64,000 bases of DNA, taken from the NCBI RefSeq assembly GCF_000614145.1, contig NZ_BAKK01000003.1, positions 124,001 through 188,000 on the forward strand. Direction: 5' to 3'. This document shows, piece after piece, positions 8,707-18,717 of the stretch (within the stretch, counting starts at the first letter, position 1; each line of letters starts with the position of its first letter). The notes beneath the pieces are model-generated. The model did no database searches. It saw nothing but the letters and a program-made list of their open reading frames with translations, and was not told the DNA's origin. This stretch comes from Bacteroides faecichinchillae JCM 17102. GTDB taxonomy: Bacteria > Bacteroidota > Bacteroidia > Bacteroidales > Bacteroidaceae. The position numbers and the translations under genes were made by a program.

Positions 8707-11295
8707 TTAGTTTCGGAACACTAGTCCGTCGCCACTAGTATCAACAATGATTGCCTTACTGCGATCAACTTCCTGAGACAATAATTTCTTTGACAAGTCG
8801 TTCAGTAAGTAGCGTTGAATAGCTCTTTTCACCGGACGGGCACCAAATTCTGGGTCATAACCAACTTTAGACAAGAAGTTTAGAGCGGCGTCTGTCATTT
8901 GAAGTTCTACTCCGTTTTCGGCAAGCATCTTCTGTACACTCTTGATTTGGAGAAGTACAATTTGCTTGATTTCTGGCTCTGTCAACGGTAAAAACATGAT
9001 GGTTTCGTCGATACGGTTTAAGAATTCCGGACGAATGGTCTTTTTTAACATATTCATCACTTCCTTCTTTGTTTCTTCGATTACTTCTTCTTTATTTTCT
9101 CCATTCAATTTTTCCATCTGACTTTGTATATAGGAACTTCCCATATTTGAAGTCATGATAATGATGGTATTCTTGAAATTAACAACTCTACCTTTATTGT
9201 CAGTCAGTCGTCCGTCATCTAACACTTGCAAGAGAATGTTGAATACATCCGGATGCGCTTTTTCGATTTCATCAAATAGAACAACTGAGTAAGGTTTTCT
9301 ACGAATTGCTTCAGTCAGTTGGCCACCTTCATCATACCCAACGTATCCCGGAGGCGCTCCAACCAAACGTGAAACACTATGTTTCTCCTGATACTCGCTC
9401 ATATCAATTCGAGTCATCATAGACTCGTCGTCAAACAAGAACTCTGCCAATGCTTTAGCAAGTTCTGTTTTACCAACACCTGTCGTACCGAGGAAGATAA
9501 ACGAACCGATCGGGCGTTTCGGATCCTGCAACCCTGCACGACTTCGACGCACTGCATCTGCAACAGCCTCAATGGCTTCATCCTGACCGATTACTCGTTT
9601 GTGGAGTTCTTCTTCCAGATGTAACAATTTGTCTTTTTCGCTTTGCATCATCTTGCTAACAGGAATACCCGTCCAACGTGAAACAACGTCAGCAATGTCT
9701 TCGGCATCTACTTCTTCCTTAATCATTGCCTTGTCACCTTGCATATCGTGTAACTTTTTCTGAGTATCCTCTATTTCTTTGTTTAGCTCCTGAAGTTTAC
9801 CATAACGAATCTCAGCTACTTTTCCATAATCACCTTCGCGTTCAGCCTTATCCGCTTCGAATTTCATATTCTCAATTTGAATCTTATTCTGCTGAATCTT
9901 ATCCATTAAAGTCTTTTCACTCTGCCATTTTGCTTTTTGAGACTTTTCCTGTTCTTTCAGTTCTGCCAATTCTTTGCCGATAATTTCAAGTTTAGGCTTG
10001 TCATTTTCTCGTTTGATGGCTTCGCGCTCGATTTCCAATTGCTTGATTTTACGTGAAATCTCATCCAATTCTTCCGGAACGGAATTTACTTCCATACGTA
10101 ATTTGGCTGCTGCTTCATCCATCAAATCAATAGCTTTATCCGGCAAGAAACGATCTGTAATATAACGGCTACTCAGTTCTACAGCTGCGATGATAGCATC
10201 GTCTTTGATACGAACTTGATGGTGGTTTTCGTAACGTTCCTTTAAACCACGTAGGATAGAAATTGTACTTAAATTATCCGGTTCGTCTACTTGTACAATC
10301 TGGAAACGACGTTCCAAAGCTTTATCTTTTTCGAAATATTTCTGGTATTCATCCAAAGTGGTTGCACCGATAGAACGCAGCTCCCCACGTGCCAAAGCTG
10401 GTTTTAATATATTGGCAGCATCCATTGCTCCTTCACCTTTGCCTGCACCTACCAGCGTGTGAATCTCATCAATAAACAGAATGATGTCTCCTTCTGACTT
10501 TTTGACTTCATTGACTACTGATTTCAGTCGTTCTTCAAATTCACCTTTATATTTGGCACCTGCTACTAACGCTCCCATATCCAATGAATAAACCTGTTTG
10601 TTTTTCAGGTTTTCAGGAACATCACCCCGAAGAATTCGGTGTGCTAATCCTTCTACAATTGCAGTTTTACCCGTACCTGGTTCACCAATCAGAATCGGAT
10701 TGTTTTTGGTGCGTCGGCTCAATATTTGAAGCACGCGACGTATCTCTTCGTCACGACCAATTACCGGATCTAATTTACCGCTACGAGCGGCTTCATTTAG
10801 ATTTATAGCATATTTTTCCAGTGATTGATAAGTATCCTCGCTTGATTGAGAAGTCACTTTTTCCCCTTTTCTCAGTTCATTGATAGCATTACGAAGTTCG
10901 TTTTCCGTCATTCCTGCATCTTTTAGGATGGTGGAGACAGTACTTCTTACTTTTAGCAAGGCCATTAAAATGTGTTCTAATGAAACGAATTCATCACCCA
11001 TTTCTTTGGAATACTGTGTTGCTCTTTGTAACACTTCGTTAGACTCACGACTAAGGTATGGTTCACCACCGGATATTTTAGGTAGTGAATCAATTTGTTT
11101 GTCTACTACTAAAGTTACCTGTTGGCCATTCATCCCTAGTTTTTGGAAGATAAAGTTTGTGACGTTCTCGCCTACTTTGATCACTCCGTACATGAGGTGA
11201 ACAGGTTCAATAGCCTGTTGTCCCCGGCTTTGCACCAAGTTTACAGCTTCTTGAACTGCTTCTTGAGATTTGATGGTAAAATTGTTAAAATTCAT
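8707..11295 (-). CDS. clpB: ATP-dependent chaperone ClpB
   Basis: 862 residues, the full ClpB length. Domains in order: Clp N-domain repeats (about 1-145), first AAA+ module with GEPGTGKT (about 204-211) and the DEIH box, the coiled-coil middle domain (about 405-525, rich in K/E), second AAA+ module with GTTGVGKT (about 605-612) and [12 protein letters not shown], and the D2 small domain with RPVKRAIQR. ClpB threads aggregated proteins with DnaK help, and dnaK is at 23.9 kb. A purine-rich AAGGAGAAC precedes the ATG, an unusually good Shine-Dalgarno for this genome. No frame disruption over 2.6 kb. Confidence 0.98.
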   Translation of the reverse strand: MNFNNFTIKSQEAVQEAVNLVQSRGQQAIEPVHLMYGVIKVGENVTNFIFQKLGMNGQQVTLVVDKQIDSLPKISGGEPYLSRESNEVLQRATQYSKEMGDEFVSLEHILMALLKVRSTVSTILKDAGMTENELRNAINELRKGEKVTSQSSEDTYQSLEKYAINLNEAARSGKLDPVIGRDEEIRRVLQILSRRTKNNPILIGEPGTGKTAIVEGLAHRILRGDVPENLKNKQVYSLDMGALVAGAKYKGEFEERLKSVVNEVKKSEGDIILFIDEIHTLVGAGKGEGAMDAANILKPALARGELRSIGATTLDEYQKYFEKDKALERRFQIVQVDEPDNLSTISILRGLKERYENHHQVRIKDDAIIAAVELSSRYITDRFLPDKAIDLMDEAAAKLRMEVNSVPEELDEISRKIKQLEIEREAIKRENDKPKLEIIGKELAELKEQEKSQKAKWQSEKTLMDKIQQNKIQIENMKFEADKAEREGDYGKVAEIRYGKLQELNKEIEDTQKKLHDMQGDKAMIKEEVDAEDIADVVSRWTGIPVSKMMQSEKDKLLHLEEELHKRVIGQDEAIEAVADAVRRSRAGLQDPKRPIGSFIFLGTTGVGKTELAKALAEFLFDDESMMTRIDMSEYQEKHSVSRLVGAPPGYVGYDEGGQLTEAIRRKPYSVVLFDEIEKAHPDVFNILLQVLDDGRLTDNKGRVVNFKNTIIIMTSNMGSSYIQSQMEKLNGENKEEVIEETKKEVMNMLKKTIRPEFLNRIDETIMFLPLTEPEIKQIVLLQIKSVQKMLAENGVELQMTDAALNFLSKVGYDPEFGARPVKRAIQRYLLNDLSKKLLSQEVDRSKAIIVDTSGDGLVFRN

Positions 11296-11672
11296 ATCGT
11301 TGTTCTCCTTTTTATTTCATGTTTCTAATAACACCTTAAAGGGCGCAAAAGATTTGCCAAGTAGGAAAATGCGACAGAATTTCATTTGTTATTAGAAGTT
11401 TAAAGACAAAATGACTTCTTTTAACTGGATGATACTGACGAATTTACTACAAGATGTTATTAGTATTTTAATATGTTTTCTAATAACTGTTTGTAACCGG
11501 ACGTATATGTGGGACTTCCCGAGACGTACATGTGGGTAATCGCCAGACGTACATCTCGGTAGTACCCACATGTACGTCTAGGGAAACAAGTTATTTAATG
11601 AAAGAAAATGAACCTTGTAAGGCTTATAAATAAAAGGAATGTAGTATCTTTATCCGCTGTATCAATATAATA
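11296..11672. other. 377-bp divergent intergenic region (clpB / DUF6621-like)
   Basis: It holds the clpB leader on the minus strand and a cluster of 17-bp repeats (separate entry). No open frame of note is seen. The clpB upstream part has no clear TAnnTTTG box, and an approximate one (ATCTTTTG) lies about 50 bp before the ATG. Confidence 0.6.
11499..11579. repeat. Three tandem 23-bp units plus one inverted copy (ACGTACATGTGGG family)
   Basis: A 17-mer recurs with exact 23-bp spacing: GGACGTATATGTGGGAC (11499-11515), AGACGTACATGTGGGTA (11522-11538) and AGACGTACATCTCGGTA (11545-11561). A perfect reverse complement of the second copy follows at 11563-11579. The last three copies make a palindrome with 17-bp arms. 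It lies between two diverging genes. Confidence 0.85.
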
Positions 11673-12266
11673 ATGTATATGACTAATAAACCTCAAATAA
11701 AGCTTTCGGAAACTGTGGTATTAATAGATGCTGCTTTTTTGAATTTTGTGATTATGGATATGAAAAGGTACTTTGAAGAGACTCTGCAACGTACTTTGCA
11801 GGAAATAGACCTTTCTATGCTAACCACCTATCTGACTTTAGATGCAGGAATTGTTGAAGGAAAGAATGAGGTACAATTTCTTTTTGTTTACGATAAGGAT
11901 TCTAATAAACTGCAAAATTGCCAACCTTCTGACCTGAAGAATGAATTGAATGGAGTTGCATTTCAAAGTCCATACGGCGAATATTTGTTTGCTAGTGTTC
12001 CTTCAGAAGGAATGGTTTCTAGAGAAGCTTTATTTCTGGATCTGTTATCTATTATTTCTGATTCGGCGGATGTGAAGAAAATGATTATTATTTCTTTCAA
12101 TGAAGAGTATGGGGATAAGGTTACAACGGTTTTAAGTGAAGTAAAGGAGAAAGAGATTATTCAATTCCGAATGAATGAACCGCAAATACCTGTAGAGTAT
12201 AAGTGGGATATGTTGGCTTTTCCTGTTATGCAAGCATTAGGTATTAGAGCTGACGAGTTACAATAG
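11673..12266 (+). CDS. DUF6621-like conserved protein
   Basis: 197 residues starting MYMTNKPQIKLSETVVLIDAAFLN, with no signal or membrane helix. It alternates strands and helices (VQFLFVYDKDSNKL, KMIIISFNEEYGDKVTTVL, YKWDMLAFPVMQALGI) and looks like a compact cytosolic alpha/beta protein. It resembles a small Bacteroides-restricted family of unknown function that I recall as DUF6621. The LysR gene starts 43 bp downstream. No catalytic motif is recognised. Confidence 0.6.
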   Translation: MYMTNKPQIKLSETVVLIDAAFLNFVIMDMKRYFEETLQRTLQEIDLSMLTTYLTLDAGIVEGKNEVQFLFVYDKDSNKLQNCQPSDLKNELNGVAFQSPYGEYLFASVPSEGMVSREALFLDLLSIISDSADVKKMIIISFNEEYGDKVTTVLSEVKEKEIIQFRMNEPQIPVEYKWDMLAFPVMQALGIRADELQ

Positions 12267-12308
12267 TTGGTTTCAGCTAAATTTTGAACAATTAAAATAG
12301 TTAGCTTA

Positions 12309-13206
12309 ATGTCTGATTTTCGTTTAAAAGTATTTCTGAGTGTTGCGAAAAATTTGAGTTTTACAAAAGCTTCGCAAGAACTGTTTATAAGTCAGCCTGC
12401 TATTACTAAACATATTCAGGAGTTGGAAAATTTCTATCAGGTACGTTTGTTTGAGCGTCAGGGAAGTAAGATTCTATTGACTGAGGCGGGGAGACTGTTG
12501 TTAAAACACAGTGAGAAAATCATGGATGACTATAAGCAGTTGGAATATGAAATGCATTTATTACATAATGAATATATCGGTGAATTAAGATTAGGGGCTA
12601 GTACTACCATTGCTCAATATGTTCTTCCACCTTTATTGGCCAATTTTATTTCTCAGTTTCCTCAGATCAATTTATCTCTTTTAAATGGAAATTCTCGAGG
12701 GGTAGAAACAGCTTTGCAAGAACATCGAATTGATTTAGGATTAGTGGAAGGTATTTTTCGCTTGCCTAATTTGAAATATACACTTTTTTTTAAAAGATGA
12801 ATTAGTGGCTGTTGTGCATAGTAATAGTAGATTAATAAAATCGGATGAAATAACTCCTCAGGATTTACTGAATATACCGTTAGTTTTACGCGAAAGAGGT
12901 TCCGGTACATTGGATGTATTTGAACGTGCTTTGTTGCAGCATAATCTTAAACTTTCTTCATTAAATGTTCTGATGTATCTTGGAAGTACAGAAAGTATTA
13001 AACTTTTTCTGGAACACACAGATTGTATGGGAATTGTTTCTATTCGTTCTGTTCATAAAGAACTGGTTACAGGTAGTTTGCGTGTTATTGAGATAAAAGA
13101 AATGTCTATGAATCGTGAATTTAATTTTGTTCAGTTGCAAGGGCAGGAAGGAGGATTATCTCAAGTCTTTATGAGATTTGCATCGCATCATAATAAAAAT
13201 TTGTAG
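12309..13206 (+). pseudogene. LysR-family transcriptional regulator, frameshifted in a T8 run
   Basis: The first frame (12309-12800) encodes the winged helix (FLSVAKNLSFTKASQELFISQPAITKHIQELE) and the first half of the ligand domain. It stops after a run of eight T at 12784-12791. Removing one T restores KYTLFLKDELVAVVHS and joins the second frame (to 13206), which holds the rest of the LysR ligand domain (LRERGSGT, ESIKLFLEHTDCMGIVSI). The restored protein would be about 299 residues, a normal LysR length. It most likely controls the YeiH-type exporter 0.5 kb downstream, a common pairing. It may be inactive, a length variant, or a base-call error. Confidence 0.85.
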
Positions 13207-13256
13207 TTAGTTTATAGAACCTTTGTGAATATAACTTTTAAAAAATAAGGAAATAT

Positions 13257-13631
13257 ATGGGTTGTTTAATGAATATCTTGTGGCTACTGCTTGGTGGCAT
13301 ATTTACTGCAATAGAATATCTTATTGCAAGTTTACTGATGATGCTTACCATTATTGGTATTCCTTTCGGCATACAAACACTGAAGTTGGCAGGACTTGCA
13401 TTATGGCCTTTTGGTAAAGAGGTAAGGAGTGGGGCACGTTCGGGTGGTTGTCTTTATATACTGATGAATATTTTATGGATATTTTTGGGAGGTATCTGGA
13501 TTTGTCTTTCACACTTGGTTTTTGGGGCAATATTGTGTATTACTATTATTGGTATTCCTTTTGGTTTGCAACACTTTAAGTTGGCGGCGTTAGCATTGAC
13601 ACCTTTTGGTAAAGATATCGTTGAATCGTAA
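13257..13631 (+). CDS. YccF domain-containing membrane protein
   Basis: 124 residues made of two copies of the YccF repeat. Each has a NILW...GGI start, a hydrophobic helix and the signature TIIGIPFGIQTLKLAGLALWPFGKEV (about 30-55) or TIIGIPFGLQHFKLAALALTPFGKDI (about 95-120). It is predicted to be an integral inner-membrane protein. Function of the family is unknown. It lies between the LysR gene and the exporter, on the same strand. Confidence 0.9.
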   Translation: MGCLMNILWLLLGGIFTAIEYLIASLLMMLTIIGIPFGIQTLKLAGLALWPFGKEVRSGARSGGCLYILMNILWIFLGGIWICLSHLVFGAILCITIIGIPFGLQHFKLAALALTPFGKDIVES

Positions 13632-13706
13632 CTAAAGAAATCGACTCGATAACTAAAAGTTATAATGTATAAGTAGAAACGATTAGCCGATTTGAATCAT
13701 TTGCCA

Positions 13707-13714
13707 TACCTTTG
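13707..13714 (+). promoter_or_regulatory. Bacteroides -7 box (TACCTTTG) for the YeiH-type exporter
   Basis: TACCTTTG lies 29 bp before the ATG at 13744. A TTTG at 13691 is too close to be a standard -33 box. Confidence 0.55.
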
Positions 13715-13743
13715 CACCCGGAAAACAAATTAAAGATAAAAAT

Positions 13744-14736
13744 ATGATTTCAACGGCTACAAAAACATTGCAGGCAAAAAATAAGATGATTTATGTTGTT
13801 CTGCTTTCTAGTTTAACTTTTTTCCTGTTTTTAGATTATATTCCGGGTTTACAGGCATGGTCGGCATGGGTGACTCCTCCGGTTGCTTTGTTCCTTGGAC
13901 TTATATTTGCATTGACTTGCGGGCAGGCTCATCCGAAATTTAATAAGAAGACTTCTAAATATCTATTGCAATATTCTGTAGTGGGATTAGGATTCGGAAT
14001 GAATCTCCATTCTGCTTTAGCTTCTGGTAAAGAGGGGATGGAATTTACTGTTATATCTGTGGTTGGCACATTAGTAATTGGATGGTTTATAGGACGTAAG
14101 TTTTTCAAAATAGATCGAAACACATCATATCTGATTAGTTCGGGAACTGCTATTTGTGGTGGTAGTGCCATTGCAGCAGTTGGTCCTGTATTGAGAGCAA
14201 AAGATAGTGAAATGTCAGTTGCATTAGGTACTATTTTTATTCTGAATGCAATTGCACTTTTTATTTTTCCGGCGATTGGGCATGCATTAAATATGACTGA
14301 ACATCAGTTTGGTACTTGGGCAGCAATAGCTATACATGATACTAGCTCTGTTGTGGGTGCAGGAGCTGCTTATGGTGAAGAAGCATTGAAGGTAGCTACT
14401 ACAATTAAATTGACTCGCGCTCTTTGGATTATTCCAATGGCATTTGCTACTTCTTTTATCTTTAAAAGCAAGGGACAGAAAATTAGTATTCCATGGTTTA
14501 TCTTCTTTTTTATTTTGGCTATGGTAGTGAATACTTATTTATTGAATGGTGTTCCAGAATTGGGAGCTGCTATCAATGGAATTGCCCGTAAGACATTAAC
14601 GATTACCATGTTTTTTATTGGTGCTTCTCTTTCTTTGGATGTACTGAAAGCTGTTGGTATCAAGCCACTTATACAAGGAATATTGTTGTGGATTGTAATC
14701 AGTATAAGTACACTTGCATATATTTATTTCGTATAA
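13744..14736 (+). CDS. YeiH-type putative sulfate exporter family transporter (UPF0324)
   Basis: 330 residues with about ten membrane helices. Family motifs are YSVVGLGFGMNL (about 79-90), SSGTAICGGSAIAAVGPVL (about 136-154) and the long conserved AIAIHDTSSVVGAGAAYG block (about 194-211). It is an inner-membrane protein. The family annotation as sulfate exporter is provisional. A LysR regulator gene is upstream (damaged here), as is usual for this family, and an intrinsic terminator follows. Confidence 0.9.
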   Translation: MISTATKTLQAKNKMIYVVLLSSLTFFLFLDYIPGLQAWSAWVTPPVALFLGLIFALTCGQAHPKFNKKTSKYLLQYSVVGLGFGMNLHSALASGKEGMEFTVISVVGTLVIGWFIGRKFFKIDRNTSYLISSGTAICGGSAIAAVGPVLRAKDSEMSVALGTIFILNAIALFIFPAIGHALNMTEHQFGTWAAIAIHDTSSVVGAGAAYGEEALKVATTIKLTRALWIIPMAFATSFIFKSKGQKISIPWFIFFFILAMVVNTYLLNGVPELGAAINGIARKTLTITMFFIGASLSLDVLKAVGIKPLIQGILLWIVISISTLAYIYFV

Positions 14737-14756
14737 AACTTTGAAATCTATAAGAT

Positions 14757-14791
14757 AAGAGGTCATTCTGAGATTACTGGAATGACCTCTT
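14757..14791. terminator. Bidirectional terminator between exporter and AraC-type gene
   Basis: AAGAGGTCATT and AATGACCTCTT are perfectly paired around a 13-nt loop, with a T-rich tail on the + strand, between convergent genes. Confidence 0.8.
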
Positions 14792-14802
14792 ATTTGTTAT
14801 TT

Positions 14803-16699
14803 TTATCCTAATGTATTTTTGAGAAGTCTTGTAGGAGAAACATGGTAGAAATCTTTAAACTTTTTACTGAAATATTTTGCGTCACAATAACCTAACATAG
14901 TCGAAATTTCTCCAATACTATAGGTTTGTTCCAATAAGTAAGCTCTTGCTTTTGCCATCTTATAAGTTAGCATATAGTTTGCAGGTGGTTTCCCAGTAAT
15001 TTCTTTCATTTTGTTGTAAAATCCGGTACGACTCATACCCATATCTAACCCTAATATATCTACGTTATATTTTTCAGTCGAAAGATTCTTTTCAAGGAGC
15101 ATTTCTACTTTTTTTAGGAATTGAGCATTTTCATCGTCTTTAATATCATCTTCAGGATGATTGACTAAAGTGGTGTTTGATAGTAGCTTTTTGATTTTGT
15201 TTTTGTTGAGCAATCCGCTTCTTTATTAGAATTTGAATGTCAGCTTGAAGTGCATAAATACTTACAGTACGTGGTTCTAATCGATCTGCTCCACTATTGA
15301 TATATGTGAGATAGTTCTCACTAATGTTCTTGTTGAGTAATAAAATAATAGGAGTATCGAACATTTCAGTATTGGATTTTATTTGGGTGCAGAGATCATT
15401 TCCGTAAGTACCATTGACTATCTCATCTATAATAATAGTATCGGGACCTCTCTGGCAAGCAAAAGAATATACTTTATCGGGCTCCTCCAAAAGAGTTACT
15501 TGATAAAAGGATGTAAGTGCTTCGCATAAATAATCACTAAACTCTTTATCCGACACCACCAATAAAATATGTGGTAATTTACTAGCTTTCTGGATTAATT
15601 TTATTTGTTTTTCCGAGCTTGTATTAACCGGATAAATTACTTCATTGTTTCCCGTTTTTGACTTTTCTGATACCATGTGTTTCTTCATTTTGCAAGAACA
15701 GTGTATTGGGATTTGAATCTGAAAACAGATTGCTTTTCCATGTTTATTGCCACTTAATTTTCCACCATGTAGATGAACTATCTTTTTAATACTTCGTAGG
15801 CTACCACAACAATATACTGGCATTAGTACAGAATTTAATGAATTTGTATTTCTATTACCAATCTCATTATGCGCACAATTCGTTATTTTCATATTCCAGT
15901 AATCTTCTAGCTGTGATACTGTTATTTCAATGCAACCATTACAAGGAGTTACATCAATTATTTTGTTTAAAAGGCATTGCAAAGCTGCATTCATGACTGT
16001 TTCATTAATCTGGCATTTTATACAATTAAAGTCTTTGATTATCCTAAATTCTATTTGACGTGCATTGGCATAAATACGACATTGATTAGTGACAGTGTTT
16101 ATAAAGGTAGATAGATCAGATTCATTATTTGACGTGTCAGGGTATATTTTTTCTTTTATTTTATCTAATGTAATAATATTCTGATGACAGTTTATTACAT
16201 GATTAGTGTATCTGAGTATCTTCTTCATTTTCTTCGACGTAGATTCAGGCAGTTCATTGGAATCTATATCTTCTAATAACCTTTGTATTAATGATAATGG
16301 AGTTTGAGTTCTTTGAATAAGATACAATACGATTTCTAATTTCTCATTAGAAAATAACCTTTTGTTATGAAGCATTCTGTGGCGGGCCATCAGAGATATC
16401 AATAGACCAATGGTTATTCCTTCCAAAGAGTAGGCCCAAGAAGCTTGCCATAACAATGGGGGCGATATGAATTTTGATTGTTGTACGTGTGTTGTTGAAT
16501 AATTGAAATAACTGTTATCTTCTAATTGATAGGGGGATTGTTTATAAGAAGAAATTGTTTGATGTGGATATAAAAATCCAACGATAAATAATAGAAACAT
16601 GTTCATAGGTCTCATGTAATAATTTAAATGAAGGTTAAACAGCTTTTTTAGGGATAGACTAATTTTAGTGATATTCTTTCTATGAATTAAAAATACCAT
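14803..16699 (-). pseudogene. Hybrid two-component-like regulator (degenerate kinase + receiver + AraC HTH), split by a frameshift
   Basis: The upstream frame (16699-15152) has N-terminal hydrophobic helices, a DHp-like region where the usual HEIRTPL reads QRTQTPLSLI, a weak ATPase-like region and a receiver domain with Asp in TIIIDEIVNG. The downstream frame (15213-14803) is an AraC HTH domain (GMSRTGFYNKMKEITG, IGEISTMLGYCDAKYFSKKFKDFY). The two overlap by 62 bp, and dropping one A of the A5 run at 15188-15192 (minus strand) gives a continuous 630-residue chain. The absence of the phosphoacceptor His suggests the kinase part was already non-catalytic. The target genes are unknown, as no polysaccharide locus is adjacent. 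Confidence 0.8.
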
Positions 16700-17120
16700 T
16701 GTTAATAGTCTTTCCGCTGCAAGTATAGAGCTTTTAATAGATCTCGATAGTATAATCTTTCAAAAAGTATGGGTAATATCTATCAATAAATTATTTAGTA
16801 GTTATTTGATACAGCCTTTTTGAAGAAATTATATTATAGTTGTAAATTATGACTATGCTAATTGCTTTATGTGTTCGGTCATATTTGTTCTGTTTTTCTT
16901 TTATGTTTATTTCCTTGAAATGTTGTTATTGGAAAATGAAGATGTTTTTAGCCTGGAATATAAGCTTGAATAATGAGTAGAAACATGAAAAGGCTAAAAG
17001 AGAAATGTTTTTGGGGGAGGAAAAAAGATACTCAAAGAGCAAAAAAGAAAGGCTGTCTCTTAAAATAAAAGAGAGAGACAGCCTATAAATGAAGTTTTCT
17101 TACTCAAAATCGGTAGCCGA
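16700..17120. other. 421-bp intergenic region
   Basis: AT-rich gap upstream of the hybrid regulator and downstream of recA. Only the recA terminator near its right end is recognisable. No open frame or RNA gene is seen. Confidence 0.6.
17050..17084 (-). terminator. Intrinsic terminator of the recA operon
   Basis: AGGCTGTCTCTT and AGAGACAGCCT pair around an AT loop. On the minus strand the stem is followed by TTTCTTTTTT. Confidence 0.85.
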
Positions 17121-18155
17121 TTATTTATGTTTCAGTGCTTCGAAAATCAACTTTTCCAGTTCTTCTGCTAGTTCCGGATTATCTGCAATACATTGTTTGG
17201 CTGCATCACGTCCTTGGCCTAACTTGGTATCGTTATAGCTATACCATGAACCGCTTTTCTTGATGATTCCCAGTTCAGCTCCCAGGTCTACTATCTCTCC
17301 TGAATGGGAGATACCTTCACCGAACATGATATCGAATTCTGCTTTACGGAATGGAGGAGCCACCTTGTTTTTCACAACTTTTACTTTTGTTAGTTTTCCA
17401 AGGATTTCTTCGCCATCTTTGATCGGCTGACTACCACGAATATCAAGACGTACGGAAGCATAAAACTTCAATGCATTACCTCCTGTTGTAGTTTCCGGAT
17501 TACCGAACATTACACCGATTTTCTCACGAAGCTGGTTGATGAAAATACAAGTGGTACGCGTCTTACTAACAGCAGCGGTCAATTTACGTAATGCCTGTGA
17601 CATTAAACGTGCCTGCAAACCTACTTTATTATCCCCCATATCTCCTTCAATTTCCGATTTCGGTGTCAAGGCAGCTACAGAGTCGATTACGATGATGTCA
17701 ATAGCAGAAGAACGGATTAACTGTTCGGCAATTTCTAACGCCTGTTCTCCGTTGTCTGGTTGTGAGATCCATAAGTTATCGATATCTACGCCTAGTTTAG
17801 CAGCATAGAAACGATCGAAAGCATGTTCTGCATCAATAAAAGCAGCTATACCACCAGCTTTTTGTGCTTCGGCAATGGCGTGAATAGCCAATGTCGTTTT
17901 ACCGGAAGACTCCGGTCCATAGATTTCGATGATTCTACCTCTAGGGTATCCTCCTACGCCAAGTGCCACGTTCAGGGCAATGGAACCGGTAGGGATTACT
18001 TCTACTTGTTCAACGCTTTCATCACCCATTTTCATGATAGAGCCTTTACCAAAATTTTTCTCTATCTTTTCCATGGCGGCTTGTAAAGCTTTTAGTTTTT
18101 CGCTTGATGCCATTTTATTATCTGTTTCAAAATTAAGTTCGTCTTTTTTAGCCAT
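17121..18155 (-). CDS. recA: Recombinase A
   Basis: 344 residues. Walker [10 protein letters not shown] (about 79-87), the DAEHAFD stretch, [10 protein letters not shown] (Walker B), loop L2 region [35 protein letters not shown], and a Lys/Glu C-terminal tail. It forms the nucleoprotein filament for strand exchange. It is the last gene of a leftward operon after carboxynorspermidine dehydrogenase and bcp, the usual Bacteroides order. No LexA-type box is evident because the promoter lies two genes upstream. Confidence 0.99.
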   Translation of the reverse strand: MAKKDELNFETDNKMASSEKLKALQAAMEKIEKNFGKGSIMKMGDESVEQVEVIPTGSIALNVALGVGGYPRGRIIEIYGPESSGKTTLAIHAIAEAQKAGGIAAFIDAEHAFDRFYAAKLGVDIDNLWISQPDNGEQALEIAEQLIRSSAIDIIVIDSVAALTPKSEIEGDMGDNKVGLQARLMSQALRKLTAAVSKTRTTCIFINQLREKIGVMFGNPETTTGGNALKFYASVRLDIRGSQPIKDGEEILGKLTKVKVVKNKVAPPFRKAEFDIMFGEGISHSGEIVDLGAELGIIKKSGSWYSYNDTKLGQGRDAAKQCIADNPELAEELEKLIFEALKHK

Positions 18156-18181
18156 ACCTTATTATTATAGTTAGATGGATT

Positions 18182-18634
18182 TTATTGATTTAATATCTGT
18201 GCGGCATGTTCTTTAGTTTTCACTTCTTTAGGAGTGATAATCCGTTCTATGATTCCTTCTTCATTAATGAGAAAAGTGGTACGGAAAGTTCCCATATAGG
18301 CACGTCCATATAGTTTCTTCTCTCCCCAGACGCCGAACTCTTCTACCAACTTTTTATCAACGTCGGCAATCAGTGTGAAAGGAAGATTATTTTTCTCAAT
18401 AAATTTCTGGTGCGACTTTTCATTGTCTGTGCTCACACCGATTACTTCATAACCTGCTTTACGCAATTCTGCATAATTGTCGCGCAGACTGCATGCTTGG
18501 GCCGTACAACCTGATGTATTGTCTTTTGGATAGAAATACAATACAATTTTTTTCCCTTTATAAACACTTAAACGAATCTCCTCACCTTTTTCATTGATAC
18601 CTAAGATTTCTGGTGCTTTGTCTCCTATATTCAT
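18182..18634 (-). CDS. bcp: Thioredoxin-dependent thiol peroxidase (BCP, peroxiredoxin)
   Basis: 150 residues from the ATG at 18634. A 20-codon upstream extension is open but reads like leader DNA. MNIGDKAPEILGINEKG begins the AhpC/TSA fold, and the active site is PKDNTSGCTAQACSLRDNY with peroxidatic and resolving cysteines in the Q-type BCP arrangement. It reduces hydroperoxides with electrons from thioredoxin in the cytosol. The gene is 26 bp upstream of recA and in the same operon. Confidence 0.95.
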   Translation of the reverse strand: MNIGDKAPEILGINEKGEEIRLSVYKGKKIVLYFYPKDNTSGCTAQACSLRDNYAELRKAGYEVIGVSTDNEKSHQKFIEKNNLPFTLIADVDKKLVEEFGVWGEKKLYGRAYMGTFRTTFLINEEGIIERIITPKEVKTKEHAAQILNQ

Positions 18635-18717
18635 ATTTAAATAATTAGAAATTAAAGATGAAAAATAAAATCGTGTAACACAATTATTCCTCATTTTTAA
18701 TTTTTAGTTCTTTATTA

